From NCBI RefSeq assembly GCF_932526225.1, contig NC_064048.1:4818627-4882626 (forward strand): DNA of 64,000 bases, given 5' to 3'. This document shows, in pieces, positions 10,207 through 21,385 of this stretch (position 1 is the first letter of the stretch; each line of letters starts with the position of its first letter). This DNA is from Nematostella vectensis (lineage: Eukaryota; Cnidaria; Anthozoa; Actiniaria; Edwardsiidae). The position numbers and the translations under genes were made by a program. The notes below the pieces were generated by a model, which made no database searches, was not told the origin of the DNA, and saw only the letters and a list, made by a program, of their open reading frames with translations.

Positions 10207-11973
10207 CCGACTACCTTTCTTGAAAATAGGGATAATACTGGCATCTCTCCAGTCATGAGGTGTGTTCTCCGCTGACCAGACTTTGAGGACAAGTTTATGC
10301 AGCTTGGACACAATCTCTGTACCACCATGCTTCCAGATTTCCGCAGGTATACCACATTTACCAGGTGATTTCCCCTCTTGTGTAGCATCGATTGCATCCA
10401 CAACCTCCTTTATGTCTGGCGGCTCAGAAAGGCACACTACCTCTGGTCTTGTTTGGAGACTGTTGAGTGCTCCCTCATCCACAAGCCCTGATACATTCAG
10501 GAGTTGGTCAAAATGATCGGCAAATCTGTTTAGGATCTCCGATTTCTCCTGAAGTATTGTGCATCCGTCAGTAGCAGTGAGTTGGGTTGACCCACGCTTT
10601 GCAGGACCGTACACCTCTCGTAGTCCGTTGTAGAAGCCCTTCATATCATTTACATCCGATGCCTGTTGTAGACTTTCTGCCTTTCGTTCCCACCAGTCTG
10701 TCTTGAGCTTTCTCGTGTACTGCTGAAGTACCCTCCTTGCAGCCGTGTACTTATTCTTGTTGGACCTTGTGTTTGTTTGCAGCATATTGGCTCTAGCAGC
10801 ATTCCGCTTTTCCAGCAGACATTCCAGATGTTTATCGTTTTCATCAAACCAGTCTTGGTGTTTTCGTTTCGGCTTCTCACATACTTTTTCTGCTGTTTCA
10901 TACACAACTGTCTTCAGAGTATTCCACTGTGCCTCAATCTCACTCCCATCCATCTCTTCAAGATTTTTCAGGGCCTCATTCATTTCGTGTTGTAGCTTAG
11001 CCTTCATGTCACCACTCCTGATCTTCCGCACATCCAGTTTTGTTGGTGGTTTAGCCTTTGTCCGTGCATGCGGTCTCCTCAGCGAGAAGGCCACCTTGGA
11101 CCTGACCATCTGATGATCTGTGGCGCAATCAGCCCCTCTCATAACTCTTGTGTCCAGTATGTCATTCAGATCTTTCTTTCTCGTTATCATGTAGTCTAAT
11201 AAGTGCCAGTGCTTGGAGCGGGGGTGCATCCAAGTGACCTTATGATGCTCTTTATGTCTGAAGATAGTATTGGTGATCACCAAGCTATGTTCAGCGCAGA
11301 GGGTGAGCAACAATTCTCCGTTTGAGTTGCATTTTCCAATCCCGTGGTGTCCTAACACACCTTCCCACTTCTCGTGTTCGCAGCCAACTCTTGCATTGAA
11401 ATCACCTGTGACAATGAGCTTATCCTTCTTTGGGACTTTGGAAAGCACCTCCCTCATTTGACTGTAGAACTGCTCTTTGTTCTCATCTGGGTTTGTCAGA
11501 GTCGGTGCATAAACACTTATGACTGTCGCATACACCCTCTTCTCTAGCGGTAGACGCATGGTGATTATCCTGTCACTGACCGGTGTTGGATCCTCTTCCA
11601 TGATTCTCGTGATCTGGTTTCTGATAGCGAAACCCACACCAGATTCCCTGCGTTCTTCCTCTGTCTTTCCACTCCAGAAGAAAGTATAGCCACAGTCCAC
11701 CATACTGTCATAATTCGCCAGGCGAGTTTCACTAAGGGCGGCGATATCAACCTCATATCTCGACAGTTCCCGCGCAATGAGGGCAGTCTGTCTCTCAGGT
11801 CTCTCAGATCTAGACCTGTCCATGAGTGTTCTCACATTCCATTCTGCAAGAACGAGTCGTTTCCTGCGTCCTAGCATACTTTTCACTGTCATCCGGAGCG
11901 GGAGATGATCAGCGCGAACCTTGTTTGTCCGGGCGACGTTCGAGCCGGCATTGGGTAATTCAGATCTGACCAT
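10207..11973 (-). CDS. LINE endonuclease and start of the reverse transcriptase (RTE type)
   Basis: Starting at ATG 11973, the frame encodes an apurinic-type endonuclease/exonuclease/phosphatase domain in about residues 40-290. Signature motifs are visible: WNVRTL, SETR, VISVYAPT, TGDFNARVG, the TW..RS..HLLDY region and CATDHQMV. A basic helical linker follows, then the beginning of the RT domain (GKSPGKCGIPAEIWKHGG, DWRDASIIPIFKKGSR). Element coding ends at about 10207, where the inversion breakpoint enters the 15-bp minisatellite; the reading frame after that is not LINE protein. The endonuclease nicks target DNA for target-primed reverse transcription. All motifs look intact, but the copy is split and cannot make a full protein. 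Confidence 0.85.
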
Positions 11974-12381
11974 ATTTCATAGAACTGCATGCAAGCGCTG
12001 ATTCAGCGTGATTTGAAGTAAAACTAGGTCTTGCTCTTCTAGATTCACTCTCTCGGCATTTCCTAGAGACAGTTATGGCAGGCAAGGGCAAGCCGAGACA
12101 TGTCATAGCTCCAGGTATGCTGCAGCGGCTGATCGGAGAACCAGTCTGTCGGTTTCCGCTCTGAGGGTGCCACATACTCCTTTCTGATTTGGCCCACCAG
12201 AGACCTTAAGACAGATTTTGTTTTTAGTTCTGCCAGGATGATCAGAAGCACCCTTCCACCTGGAGTAATGATACTCCAGGGGGCTGCCAGTTTAGTCGCC
12301 AGCAACTCGACCTGAGACAGGTAGTACCGGGCTACATGTTTACCGGTAGCAGGATTTATTGACCTGACCTGACTGGCAGTC

Positions 12382-13754
12382 GGAGAGACTGTGGAAATTA
12401 CAGAGGTATATCCTTGCTTTCCATCGCTGGTAAGATCCTCTCTCGTGTTCTGCTGAACAGGATTAACAGACACATAGCACCAGTCATACTGCCCGAGTCC
12501 CAGTGTGGTTTCAGGAGTGGCAGAGGCACAATGGACATGATTTTCTGTCTGCGACAGACACAGGAGAAGTGTATAGAGCAAAACATGCCGCTATATGCAG
12601 TGTTCATTGACTTCTCAAAAGCCTTTGACACTGTATCGAGAGAGGCACTCTGGCAGGTCCTGGTCAAATTTGGCTGTCCACCCAAGTTTGTCAATGTTAT
12701 ACGATCCCTCCATAGCGGTATGAAAGCTTCTGTATCCCAAGGCGGAAACGACTCGAAGCAATTCGATGTCTCCAATGGAGTAAAGCAAGGGTGCGTCCTG
12801 GCGCCAACGCTCTTTTCTCTATACCTGTCGGCCATGTTGGAGATAGCCTTCAAGGACTGTGTTGATGGGGTGTCAATCCAAACAAGGCATAACGCCGACC
12901 TATTCAATGTTGCTCACTTCAAAGCGAAAAGGAAAACATGCCAGGTCATAGTACGAGAAATGCTGTATGCGGACGACAGCGCATTGGTGGCACATGATGT
13001 GGAAAGTATGCAGAGATTAGTAGACAGATTCTCCTCAGCTGCAGAACAATTCAGCCTGAAAATCAACATCAAAAAGACAGAGTGCTTATTTCAACCAGTG
13101 AAGCGTCAGACATTGACTCAATTCCCTGGCGAAATCCATGTAAGAAATAAGACCCTGGTCCAGACCAAAGACTTTGTGTACTTGGGAAGTACCATCTCTG
13201 ACAATGCACGAATAGATAATGAGATCACCTTCAGAAAGGGGAAGGCCAGCGCAGCATATGCTAAGCTGAGAGAGCGGCTGTGGGACAACCATCACGTATC
13301 GCTCAAGGTTAAAGGCAAGGTCTATCGAGCAGTTGTCTTATCTGCCCTAGTATACGGTGCAGAAACATGGACTGTATATCGCAGCCAGGTGAAAAATTTA
13401 CATGCATATATGATGCGACATCTGAGAGAAATAATGAAAATTACTTGGATGGATAAAGTCACAAACAAAGAGATATACAAGAGGACCGGATTACGGTCAA
13501 TGGCTGACACACACATTGAGAAAAATCTCAGATGGACTGGGCATGTTCACCGCATGGACACTGACAGATTGCCTAGGCAGCTGCTCTACTCTCAGCTCAC
13601 GACAGGGACCAGGAATCAGGGTCGGCCTAGACTCAGGTTCAAAGATGTGGTAAAGAGGAACCTGAAGTGGAGGGATATAAGCTCAAACTCTTGGCAAACC
13701 ACTGCTCGGGATCGTCCAGCATGGAGAGTTAAGATCAAAGGACCAACACAATAG
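12382..13754 (+). CDS. LINE reverse transcriptase, 3' part (RTE type)
   Basis: The frame is open from the inversion breakpoint, with GDCGNYRGISLLSIAGKILS directly continuing the RT motif cut off in the minus-strand half. Motif A is YAVFIDFSKAFDTVS, motif B GVKQGCVLAPTLF, and the catalytic YADD lies at about 12964-12978. FVYLGSTISDN and a C-terminal WTGHVHRMD region follow, as in RTE/BovB-like elements. The stop is at 13752-13754 and only ~35 bp of 3' UTR follow. The nominal ATG at 12414 is not a genuine start. No disabling mutation was seen in this half, so the insertion looks fairly young. Confidence 0.85.
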
Positions 13755-14488
13755 AACAGTCATCGTCGCCTCGACGGACTGCCAATGATAATAATAGCTA
13801 AGGCTAGAGGAGCACCTTTAGTGTCGCAGAAAGGAATAAACTTGATATCCCAGCTAAAACTGATGGAGAATCCGTACCCAAGATAATGCATATGGCGATG
13901 GTCAAGGCGACTATACTGGCTAAGCTGATCCAGGCAACTTGCGAGTAGTGCTTGAAGAAGATTGTCGGTAGTCCTACTACTGCGACGATCAGCATCCAAA
14001 TGCGGAGAGGTATAGGCGTGGTTGGGTTGAGCCCCTCTAGCAGGGAGGCGGCATACACGAGGTATAAGTAAGCAATAAGGACCATCTCGATTACTTGGGT
14101 AGTAAACGCTATCCAGCCACCGAACTTTGGCCACGACGCATCCGCCATTTCACGGTAGTTGGAACGAACCCGAACCTGCAATATGAAATAGTCCTGCTAT
14201 TAAGAAATTTTGGGAGAAAATAACACTATTATCTAGATTTTGGATTCACGGTTTCTCCCATGGATATGCAAAATTACTTTGTTCCATATTTGGTTTTGAT
14301 GGTGTGCATAAGTTTCTAATCTTTGAGCATCAAGATAGATGTCAGAGGGTTATACGTATTTATTTGCGCTATTGGTGGATGGACCCGGGTATTTATTTGC
14401 GCTATTGGTGGATGAACCCGGGTGAGCAATACTTTTTTCGCCATAACAAATAGTAAAAAGTTCAATTTTACTAGAATGAATGCGAAAA

Positions 14489-16258
14489 CAGGGGCGTAGC
14501 CAGTGTGGGCCGGCTTGTGGAGTTCGACATTGGAAAGTCAGAAATGCTAAACAAGCACTTCCGGGAAAATTTCTCCGATGAAGATACTGTCTCGATACCA
14601 TTACTCAAGCGCATATTCCCCCAGATTCCAAGCATTACCGTCTAAGACCCCCAGATTCCAAGCATTACCGTCTAAGAGGAGGGAGTTCGCAAGTTACTTG
14701 CAGGTCTCAAGTCATCAAAAACAGCTGGCCCTGATGGTTTCCATCCACGCGTGCTAAAGGAGTGCGCGCCGGTGATCTCGCCAATATTAAAACAGATCTT
14801 CCAGAAGTCCCTGGACGCCGGCAACCTGCCCCGGGAGTGGCGCATTGCGAACGTATGCCCTATACACAAGAAAGGCGACAGATCTCTTGCCTCAAACTAT
14901 CGTCCAATTTCTTTTACTAGCGTTATTTGCAAGATACTAGAACACATTGTGTGCTCGCACATAAATCGACACCTAGAAGCTCACCAGATCTTGTCTGACC
15001 GCCAGCATGCCTTCAGGAAAAAGCGCAGTTGTGTGACACAACTGTGTTTTGTCATAAACGACTAGGCCTCAACCTTGAACCGTGGCTTACAAACCGACGC
15101 CTTTGTGTTAGACTTTGCGAAAGCTTTTGACAGCGTCCCCCACGAACGGCTCAAGTCCAAACTATACAGCTATGGAATCGGTGGCCAAACCTTGTAATGG
15201 ATTGATGCCTTTTTGTGTGAGTGGTACCAGCGCGTTTGTTTCAATGGGGCAAAGTCAAGCTGGACGCGGGTTACATCAGGTGTGCCTCAAGGTACTGTCC
15301 TTGGCCCAGTCCTGTTTAACCTGTTTATAAATGACATACAAGAAACTGTACGGTCTTTGCAGACGACTGTATTACCGCACTATTAGATCGCGAAAGGATT
15401 GCGAAGAGCTACAGCGAGACATATCGAGACTCGCGTCCTGGGCTGACCAGTGGTGCATGAGCTTCCAAGCAACCAAGTGTAACATGATCCGCATCTCAAG
15501 GAAGACCAGAAACAACATCAACCACCTGTACTATCTGGAAGGTGTGGCCCTGGACTTTGTTGAGGAAATAAAGTACCTCGGAGTCACAATAACAAGGGAC
15601 CTCCGATGGAACAGACATGTTGCTGAAACAGTGAGCAAGGCAAACAAGATCCTAGGCCTACTTAGGCGGAACCTGCACTTTTGCGACACAAAAGCGAAGG
15701 AAGCAGCCTACGTTGGCCTCGTTAGGCCGCTGTTGGAATATGCAAGTGTTATCTGGGACCCGCATACCAGCAAGCTCATCGTCGAGATCGAGAAAGTCCA
15801 GAGGCGCGCAGCACGCTTTGTTACGGCAGACTTCTTCTCCTTCGAACCCGGCACAATGACGCGCCTCCTTTCCGAACTTGGTTGGCAGCCACTCGAAGAC
15901 CGCAGGCGCACCTCATCATTGGTGCTCCTAAACAGTGGCCTAAATAATGCCTCTATCCTGCCACTCGAAGTTCTGAGGAAACCCTCTCGCGCCTTGCCCC
16001 GCACTCAACACTCTGAATTCTATACTATTCCTAACGCTAGAACGGACATATATAAATATAGTTTTAAAATTGCCCCGTGCACTGAGACTGTGGAACAACC
16101 TTCCACAGTCTGTAATTGACATGAGAGGCTGCCCAGAGGCCTTCCACGCTGGGCTTTTGCGCAATTTATTAAAGTGAAGTGAAGTGAAGTGGGTGGAGAA
16201 AATGCATTGAAAGTCCCTTTTGGGCCCCCACCTGTTTAAAATCCTGGCTACGCCGCTG
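14489..16258. mobile_element. hAT-like TIR element (CAGGGGCGTAGCCAG ends) carrying a LINE
   Basis: The left end CAGGGGCGTAGCCAG (14489-14503) and right end CTGGCTACGCCGCTG (about 16244-16258) are inverted with one mismatch. GAAAA flanks both sides (14484-14488, 16259-16263), perhaps the remains of a longer target duplication. Most of the interior is a truncated LINE, so the original element was a short MITE that received the LINE later, or one that captured it. CAGGGGCG termini recur at 49384 and 53936. Confidence 0.65.
14520..16195 (+). mobile_element. 5'-truncated CR1/L2-like LINE, frameshifted
   Basis: Reverse transcriptase coding is spread over several frames. Plus frame 14751-15065 carries WRIANVCPIHKKGDRS and NYRPISFTSVICKILEHIV. 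Then, with frame changes, come [40 protein letters not shown] and FADDC. The 15331-16119 frame gives EIKYLGVTITRDLRW, then YASVIWDPH and VQRRAARFV near the C-terminus. The 3' end is a short GTGAA repeat, as in many CR1/L2 elements. The endonuclease is missing. Stops and shifts show it is dead. A 30-bp tandem duplication lies at about 14609-14670. Confidence 0.8.
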
Positions 16259-16263
16259 GAAAA

Positions 16264-16755
16264 TGATGCTATTGGGTTGAGCGGTTCGGCGTGAGCGTGT
16301 CATGACTGTTTCCGCGTTGATATGAATGTGATATAACATTGTTTGGTACGTGTGTAAACTCTTAATAGTGTTCGGGTGCTGGTGTAAACTCTATACAGTG
16401 TTTTTTTGCGCTTGTGTGGACGAGATATAACAATATTTTGGGGCACTTGTGTAAACTCTTAATAGTGTTCGGGTGTTGGTGTAAACTCAATACAGTGTTT
16501 TTTTTTTTGCACTGAGGTGGACGAGATAGTCTCCCGCGCAGCCGTTCTTTGTGTCGGTCACGCAAATGGGAGCGCGGGAGACTATGGACGAGATATAACA
16601 ATATTTTTGTGCACTTATGTAATTCTTAATAGTGTTTCGGCGCTGGTGTAGACTCAATACAGTGTTTTCTTTTTTTGCGCTGGTGTGGACGATATATAAC
16701 AATATTTTGCTGCTAAAGTGTAAATTGGCAACTCAGAATTGTGCAAATCTAGCTG
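16264..16755. repeat. Expanded tandem repeat in the pseudogene intron, with a 58-bp hairpin
   Basis: About four diverged units read GTGTAAACTC..AATAGTGTTCGG..GTGGACGAGATATAACAATATT. The single-unit form is present in the intron of copy A near 5990-6060, so the expansion happened after duplication. The third unit is split by a perfect-stem hairpin at 16527-16584 (AGTCTCCCGCGC..GCGCGGGAGACT). GGACGAGATA flanks it on both sides. Confidence 0.75.
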
Positions 16756-17783
16756 ACCTACCTTATTTCCCTTGCCATCCTTGTCGTAGATGCATTCCAC
16801 CAAGATATTCCCTGTGTAATATTATATAAAGGCCAAGACTACCAGAGCCATCACAGCTACCCATCCGCCCCTCAATATCACATAGGGTAGACCCAAGAGT
16901 CCCGTGCCTTCCACATTACTCACTAGGTTCGCCACCGATTGCCACATAGATGATTTTGCATACTTCAAAGTTTGTTCATCGTCATTGCTCTCTTCTCTGC
17001 CTTTTTCTTACTGCGACGCAGATTCTAGACTCTTCAGAGCTGGAAGGTCTGTCGTGGGGACCAGCTTGTATTCACTTGATTTTCCTTCGAATAAGCTTTT
17101 GAGTTTAAGGAACACCATTCTCTGTTTTGAATAGGTATATATAGAATATTTGTTTTCTGGTGACGCGCTAAATTCGGTTTCTATGTCTTTTGGGTCTTTT
17201 ATCTTGTATATAGCTTGATTAATCTCTTATTCTCGCAGCTAAAGTTCTTTTCTTCAAGTAAACTTGATCTCTTCGAATTAACCTCTCCCTTTCCGGGTTT
17301 CAGTCAACAGTTTTTCCTGCTTTTCTTTACTAATCACCCAAATCTTGAGACTTTTCCTCTGTTAGTCACCCTGTTAAATTGATAGTAATGAACTTGCTTT
17401 TGAATCGCCCTTTCTTTGATTATATCCGCTGTGTCTTCCACAAAAAAATAGCAATTTTAAGTTATTGTCTTGTCTTTCCAAAAGTAGTTACTTAGAATTA
17501 TACCCCTAAAATAAATAATCGTGAAATGAAATTATCTTTATTAAGGGGCAATAGAATCGATTATTTGTTCAAAAAAAGGAAAATTCTATATAAAAATTGA
17601 TTACCTTTTCATTTTATTCAACAAGCTCCGTAAATGGAAAAAAAAATATGTTAGCAACTAAATTAAATCGGGGGAGAAGAAGGCAATCTTATTCTTTGCA
17701 TTCTAATATAAATGATGCACTTAGCAATTTAGACTCAACTCGTAACAATTTAAAATATCTACGCATTTAAGCGAGTCTTATGT

Positions 17784-18286
17784 TATTTCAAATAAGGTTG
17801 CACTTGTATAATATGTGTATCAAAACCCGCAGTGCTTTATGGGTATAAAGTTAATAAGCAATAAGCGCATATCAATATTTGGGTGACCTTCAAACCCGCT
17901 CGGTCAATCTCTGGGAGGCCTGGGTCTAAGGGCTTTTCAATATTAGTGAGATAAAAATTGGCCAAGCTGTCAGGTTTTTTTTGACAAATTCTTGCCACGA
18001 GTCTCAAATTGACAGGAATCAGCATTTTTCACCATATTTTCTGGAGATCAGGGAGCGGGAAAACTTTAGCTCTTCTAAATATGGGCATCAATGACCATAT
18101 AAGGCAATGCAAACGAAGGACACTGTCCTTGGGGAATATGTTTGATATGTAAAAAAAATCCTGTTTACATTTCTTATGATCATTCACTTAACTTTCTGAT
18201 ACAAGGATTCAGCTTATACGCTACCGATGAACGACCACGGGTTACGGCGACACATGAGTTCTCGAAGTGCAACCTTATTTGAAATA
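17784..18286. mobile_element. TIR element with perfect 22-bp ends and TA-type flanks
   Basis: TATTTCAAATAAGGTTGCAC continuing TT (17784-17805) is exactly inverted at 18265-18286. The ends could be drawn as TA plus a 20-bp TIR, suiting a mariner-like MITE. The interior 17867-18150 is a repeat found again at 61905-62178, so that segment is itself a dispersed repeat carried by this element. Confidence 0.75.
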
Positions 18287-18292
18287 GGTGTA

Positions 18293-18620
18293 CACTCTTT
18301 TTTTATAAAAACGTCTAATTTTCATTTGAGGCTGGGCCGTTCTTTTCTTGGTGACATTTTAAGGCTGAATATGTTTCTAAAAATTGTATTGTATATAAGA
18401 ATATAATACCCAATGAATTCTTAGAAAGAGAGTTACACTAATGATTTATAGCAATAACAATATGAATCTCCATTTTAGAGCGTACCAGGACTAAAAGAGG
18501 AAAATTTTCTATCTTCTTTCTGAGCCCAGGCATGATCTTAGCATTTTTTTTTTAATTTTGTGAAATCTCCGGCTGGATGTTCTTATAAAAATGGTTAAAA
18601 AAAAAAAAAAAAAAAGAGTG
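18293..18620. mobile_element. Mariner-like MITE (CACTCTTT ends, TA duplication)
   Basis: The left end TA|CACTCTTTTTTTATAA and right end TTATAA..AAAAAGAGTG|TA are inverted, with GACGTTTTTATAA-type motifs just inside. TA flanks both ends (18291-18292 and 18621-18622). A diverged relative lies at 23018-23236. The A-run near the right end may be an artefact of slippage. Confidence 0.7.
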
Positions 18621-18639
18621 TAGTTGGATTGGTTAAGCA

Positions 18640-19764
18640 CGACTTTAGCACGACCAAGTTTCTTGCTATCCCGAAGAATATTAAAGAAAATCCGAAATTA
18701 CTTACTTTAGTTTACTTCTACTTACTTAAAGTTTAGCTGACGTTTCGAGTTATCAAAGAGGACGAACATTCTCCGTATCGTCTGATGAATTTAATGGACA
18801 CGGTTTTTATACTCGTATGTTTTGTAGTGTTTGTAGAACTTCACAGGGGAATAATCAGTCGGTCAGAAAGAATATCATGGAATATTGATTAAATGATAGA
18901 ACAATTCGAAGAAAGTTGTTTTTCATGTTCGACCGTAAAATGCTGACGACAAAATGAAACTGCTTCAAGCTTAAGGGTTCTTTAGAAGATGGAAGTTCTT
19001 TTGTCTTATTCTAAAGTTGGTTCGCTTCAGTTATAGACTTGGTGGGTAATCAATATTATAAACTCACAACTCAAAACACTGCGATATGCGATATTTTCCT
19101 TTTTCAACAGTGGTATTGTGGTAAAATAAAATATTGCGGTCTTATTTAGTCCAGCGGAGCGCATCCCGTGGTACGGGATGACCTAGTGGGAAACCTGGGA
19201 AATTACCGGGTGTCGCGCATGCTCTTCAAAACCTCGCCCTTCTGTGAGGTCTGCGATATTTCCGATTTTGTTTCTGCTGTATTGCGGTATTTTCGAATAT
19301 TTTGTGCAGTGTTGCGGTAATTGGACCCCCTAACCCCTCCCCCACCACACACACACACACATTGCCATGCCCCTCAAAGCAAATAACAAATTGTTGAGGA
19401 TATCTTTCCATGATCCCGGGTTGATCGCCAAGCCGGGCAGTTCTTCTGTGAACGTTTGCATTAACCCGCCTCTTGCCGGGGTCTATCTCATCCCGGCGCA
19501 ACCCGGTTCTCATGTGGGGTTGCCCCAGGTGGAAATATGCCACGTTCGCCAATTTTCTCATCAGTACTTTCCATGATCCCTGGTTGAACTACAGGGAACC
19601 CGCTCGACGCAGCGCATTTGTTTATTAAGCATAACTTCGTGAATATCAATTAAAATACACGACTCACTCTTTGTTGCGTCTATACATGTTTGGAACACTT
19701 TTTTTATATCCATGCGTCGTTTTTTTTAAAGAAATATTCAGGTTTTGCAAAAACCCGATTTCAA
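18640..19764. other. No gene seen
   Basis: Short ORFs only. A (CA)n run lies near 19350. A C/G-rich stretch at about 19410-19530 repeats GATCCC, CCGGG and CCCGG motifs but has no domain on either strand. Confidence 0.4.
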
Positions 19765-21385
19765 GCCAAACTCTGTGGAGTTGGGGAATAACTTTCCCTT
19801 GTCTGAATTTACGTTTTTAGGCTTGAAAACGGTCTACTAAGGCCGGGAGAGGTTAGAGTATAAAAACACATATTTCCTTGTTCCCTATTTTAGCGTTTTC
19901 TTTAAATTTTTTTCTGTTGTTGGAATTAAAATCTAGCTATTTTCTTACTAATTAAACTAAAATTTAGAATTGATCGTCAAGCCCTAAAGTGCTTTTCTCG
20001 GTCACGCCGTCGCGGTTGTCGCATTCTTAAAAATCAAACAATCAAATCATGACAGTGTTAAACTGCATGTAAAAAACCTTATGATTAGTCGAATCACTAC
20101 AGTAATTTAGTAAAACTTCAGCGTCATACCTTGAGTTTTCCTGTTAGTTTTTCTCCTTTAGTGCACTTAATCTCTTTGTATTGCAAGCATCATTTGATTG
20201 ACGTCGCAGCACAGAGAAGGACTTTTTGAGTCTAATATGTCATTCTGACCAATCAGAGCTCACAAATAAATATGAGGATGATGACTTTGAGGACTCTGTC
20301 CAAACTCTGTGGAGTTGGGGAATAACTTTCCACCCTTGTCTGAATTTACGTCTTTAGGCTTGAAATCGGTCTCCTAAGGCGGGAGAGGTTAGAGTATAAA
20401 AACACATATTTCCCTGTTTCCTATATTAACGTTTTCTTGAAATTGTTGTCTGTTGCTGGAATTAAAATCTAGGTATTTTCTTCTAATTTAACTAATTTGA
20501 AATTGATCGTCAAGCCCTAAAGTGCTTTTCTCGGTCACGCCGTCGCGGTTGTCGCATTCTTAAAATCAAACGTGACAGTGTCAAACTACGTGTAAAAACC
20601 TAATGATTAGTCGAATCACTACAGTAATTTAGTAGAAATTCAGCGTCATACCTTGAGTTTTCCCGTTAGTTTTTCTCCTTTAGTGCACTTAATCTCTTTT
20701 TATTGCAAGCATCATTTGATTCGCGTCACAGCACAGAGAAGGACTTTTTGAGTCTAATATGTCATTCCAACCAATCAGAGCCCACAAATACATATGAGAA
20801 TGAGGACTCTGTCCAAACTCTGTGGAGTTGGAGAATAACTTTCCACCCTTGTCTGAATTTAAGGCTTGGGAATCGGGTTTTTGCAAAACCCGATTATTTC
20901 TAAAAAGAATTCGACGCAGGGGTATAAAATAAGTTTTCCAAACACGAATAGACGTAATAATGAGTACATATGTATTTGGAAGGAGGACTTCGTGACCTTA
21001 TTAATATTCACAAAAGGAGTTCAAAGCACATGCTAAATAAACAATGGGCTGAGTTGGGTCGGCGAAGGTAAAAAACAATAGAATTGATTTGGAAAATGTT
21101 TTTGTCAGATAGATTTCCAAGTGTTCTCTGCCAAACCACGACGGGAAATTCAAATTTTCACGGTCTTGTAAGGGAGAGGTTAGAGTATAAAAACATACCT
21201 TTCCCTGTTCCCTATTTTGAAAATTCAGTTTTCTGTAAATTTTTGTCTGTTGCTGGAATAAAGTCTAGCAAGAGACCATCTCTTGAGTCTAGGTATTTTC
21301 TTACTAATTTAACTTATTTGGAATTGATCGTCAAGCCCTAAGGTGCTTTTCTCGGTCACGCCGTCGCTGTTGTCACATTCTAAAA
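19765..21385 (+). repeat. Tandem ~0.5-kb repeat with promoter-like motifs
   Basis: Units start near 19765, 20300 and 20815, with a partial unit at about 21170-21385 and another fragment at 22531-22660. Each has CAAACTCTGTGGAGTTGG, then GGTTAGAGTATAAAAAC with a good TATA box. Next come TTGATCGTCAAGCCCTAAAG and GGTCACGCCGTCGC, and a distal block GACCAATCAGAGC..CACAAAT with a CCAAT-like box. Order and spacing are kept between units. No protein frame survives. They could be repeated short transcription units or a decayed transposable element; which one is not visible. Confidence 0.7.

Larger units (their letters stand above)
10198..13790. mobile_element. RTE-type LINE with 5' inversion (twin priming)
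   Basis: The 5' half lies on the minus strand (about 12380 down to 10198: a ~400-bp leader, then endonuclease and the start of the RT region). The 3' half lies on the plus strand (about 12382 to 13790). AGTCGGAGA is the last element sequence of the inverted half and also the first of the direct half, so the uninverted element would read through it in one frame. The 3' end is very short after the stop and finishes in GCCAATGATAATAATA, like the microsatellite tails of RTE elements. The insertion joins the minisatellite on the left to a transporter pseudogene exon on the right and removes the ~580 bp that copy A has between them. Confidence 0.85.
13788..17222 (-). pseudogene. Dead duplicate of the SLC32-like transporter
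   Basis: Exon 1 equivalent spans about 17222-16760 and the exon 2 equivalent about 14174-13788. Exon 1 has lost its start codon (ATG to ATT), has TAA stops at 17008-17010 and 16822-16824, and lacks one of the short Leu-Pro-Thr repeats. Exon 2 has a one-base deletion near 13885, after the segment corresponding to CIILG, and stops at the LINE junction, so the C-terminal two thirds are gone. The intron has gained a hAT-like element with a LINE inside and expanded tandem repeats. Close similarity to copy A through exons, intron and 5' flank shows a DNA-level duplication and not a processed copy. Confidence 0.9.
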
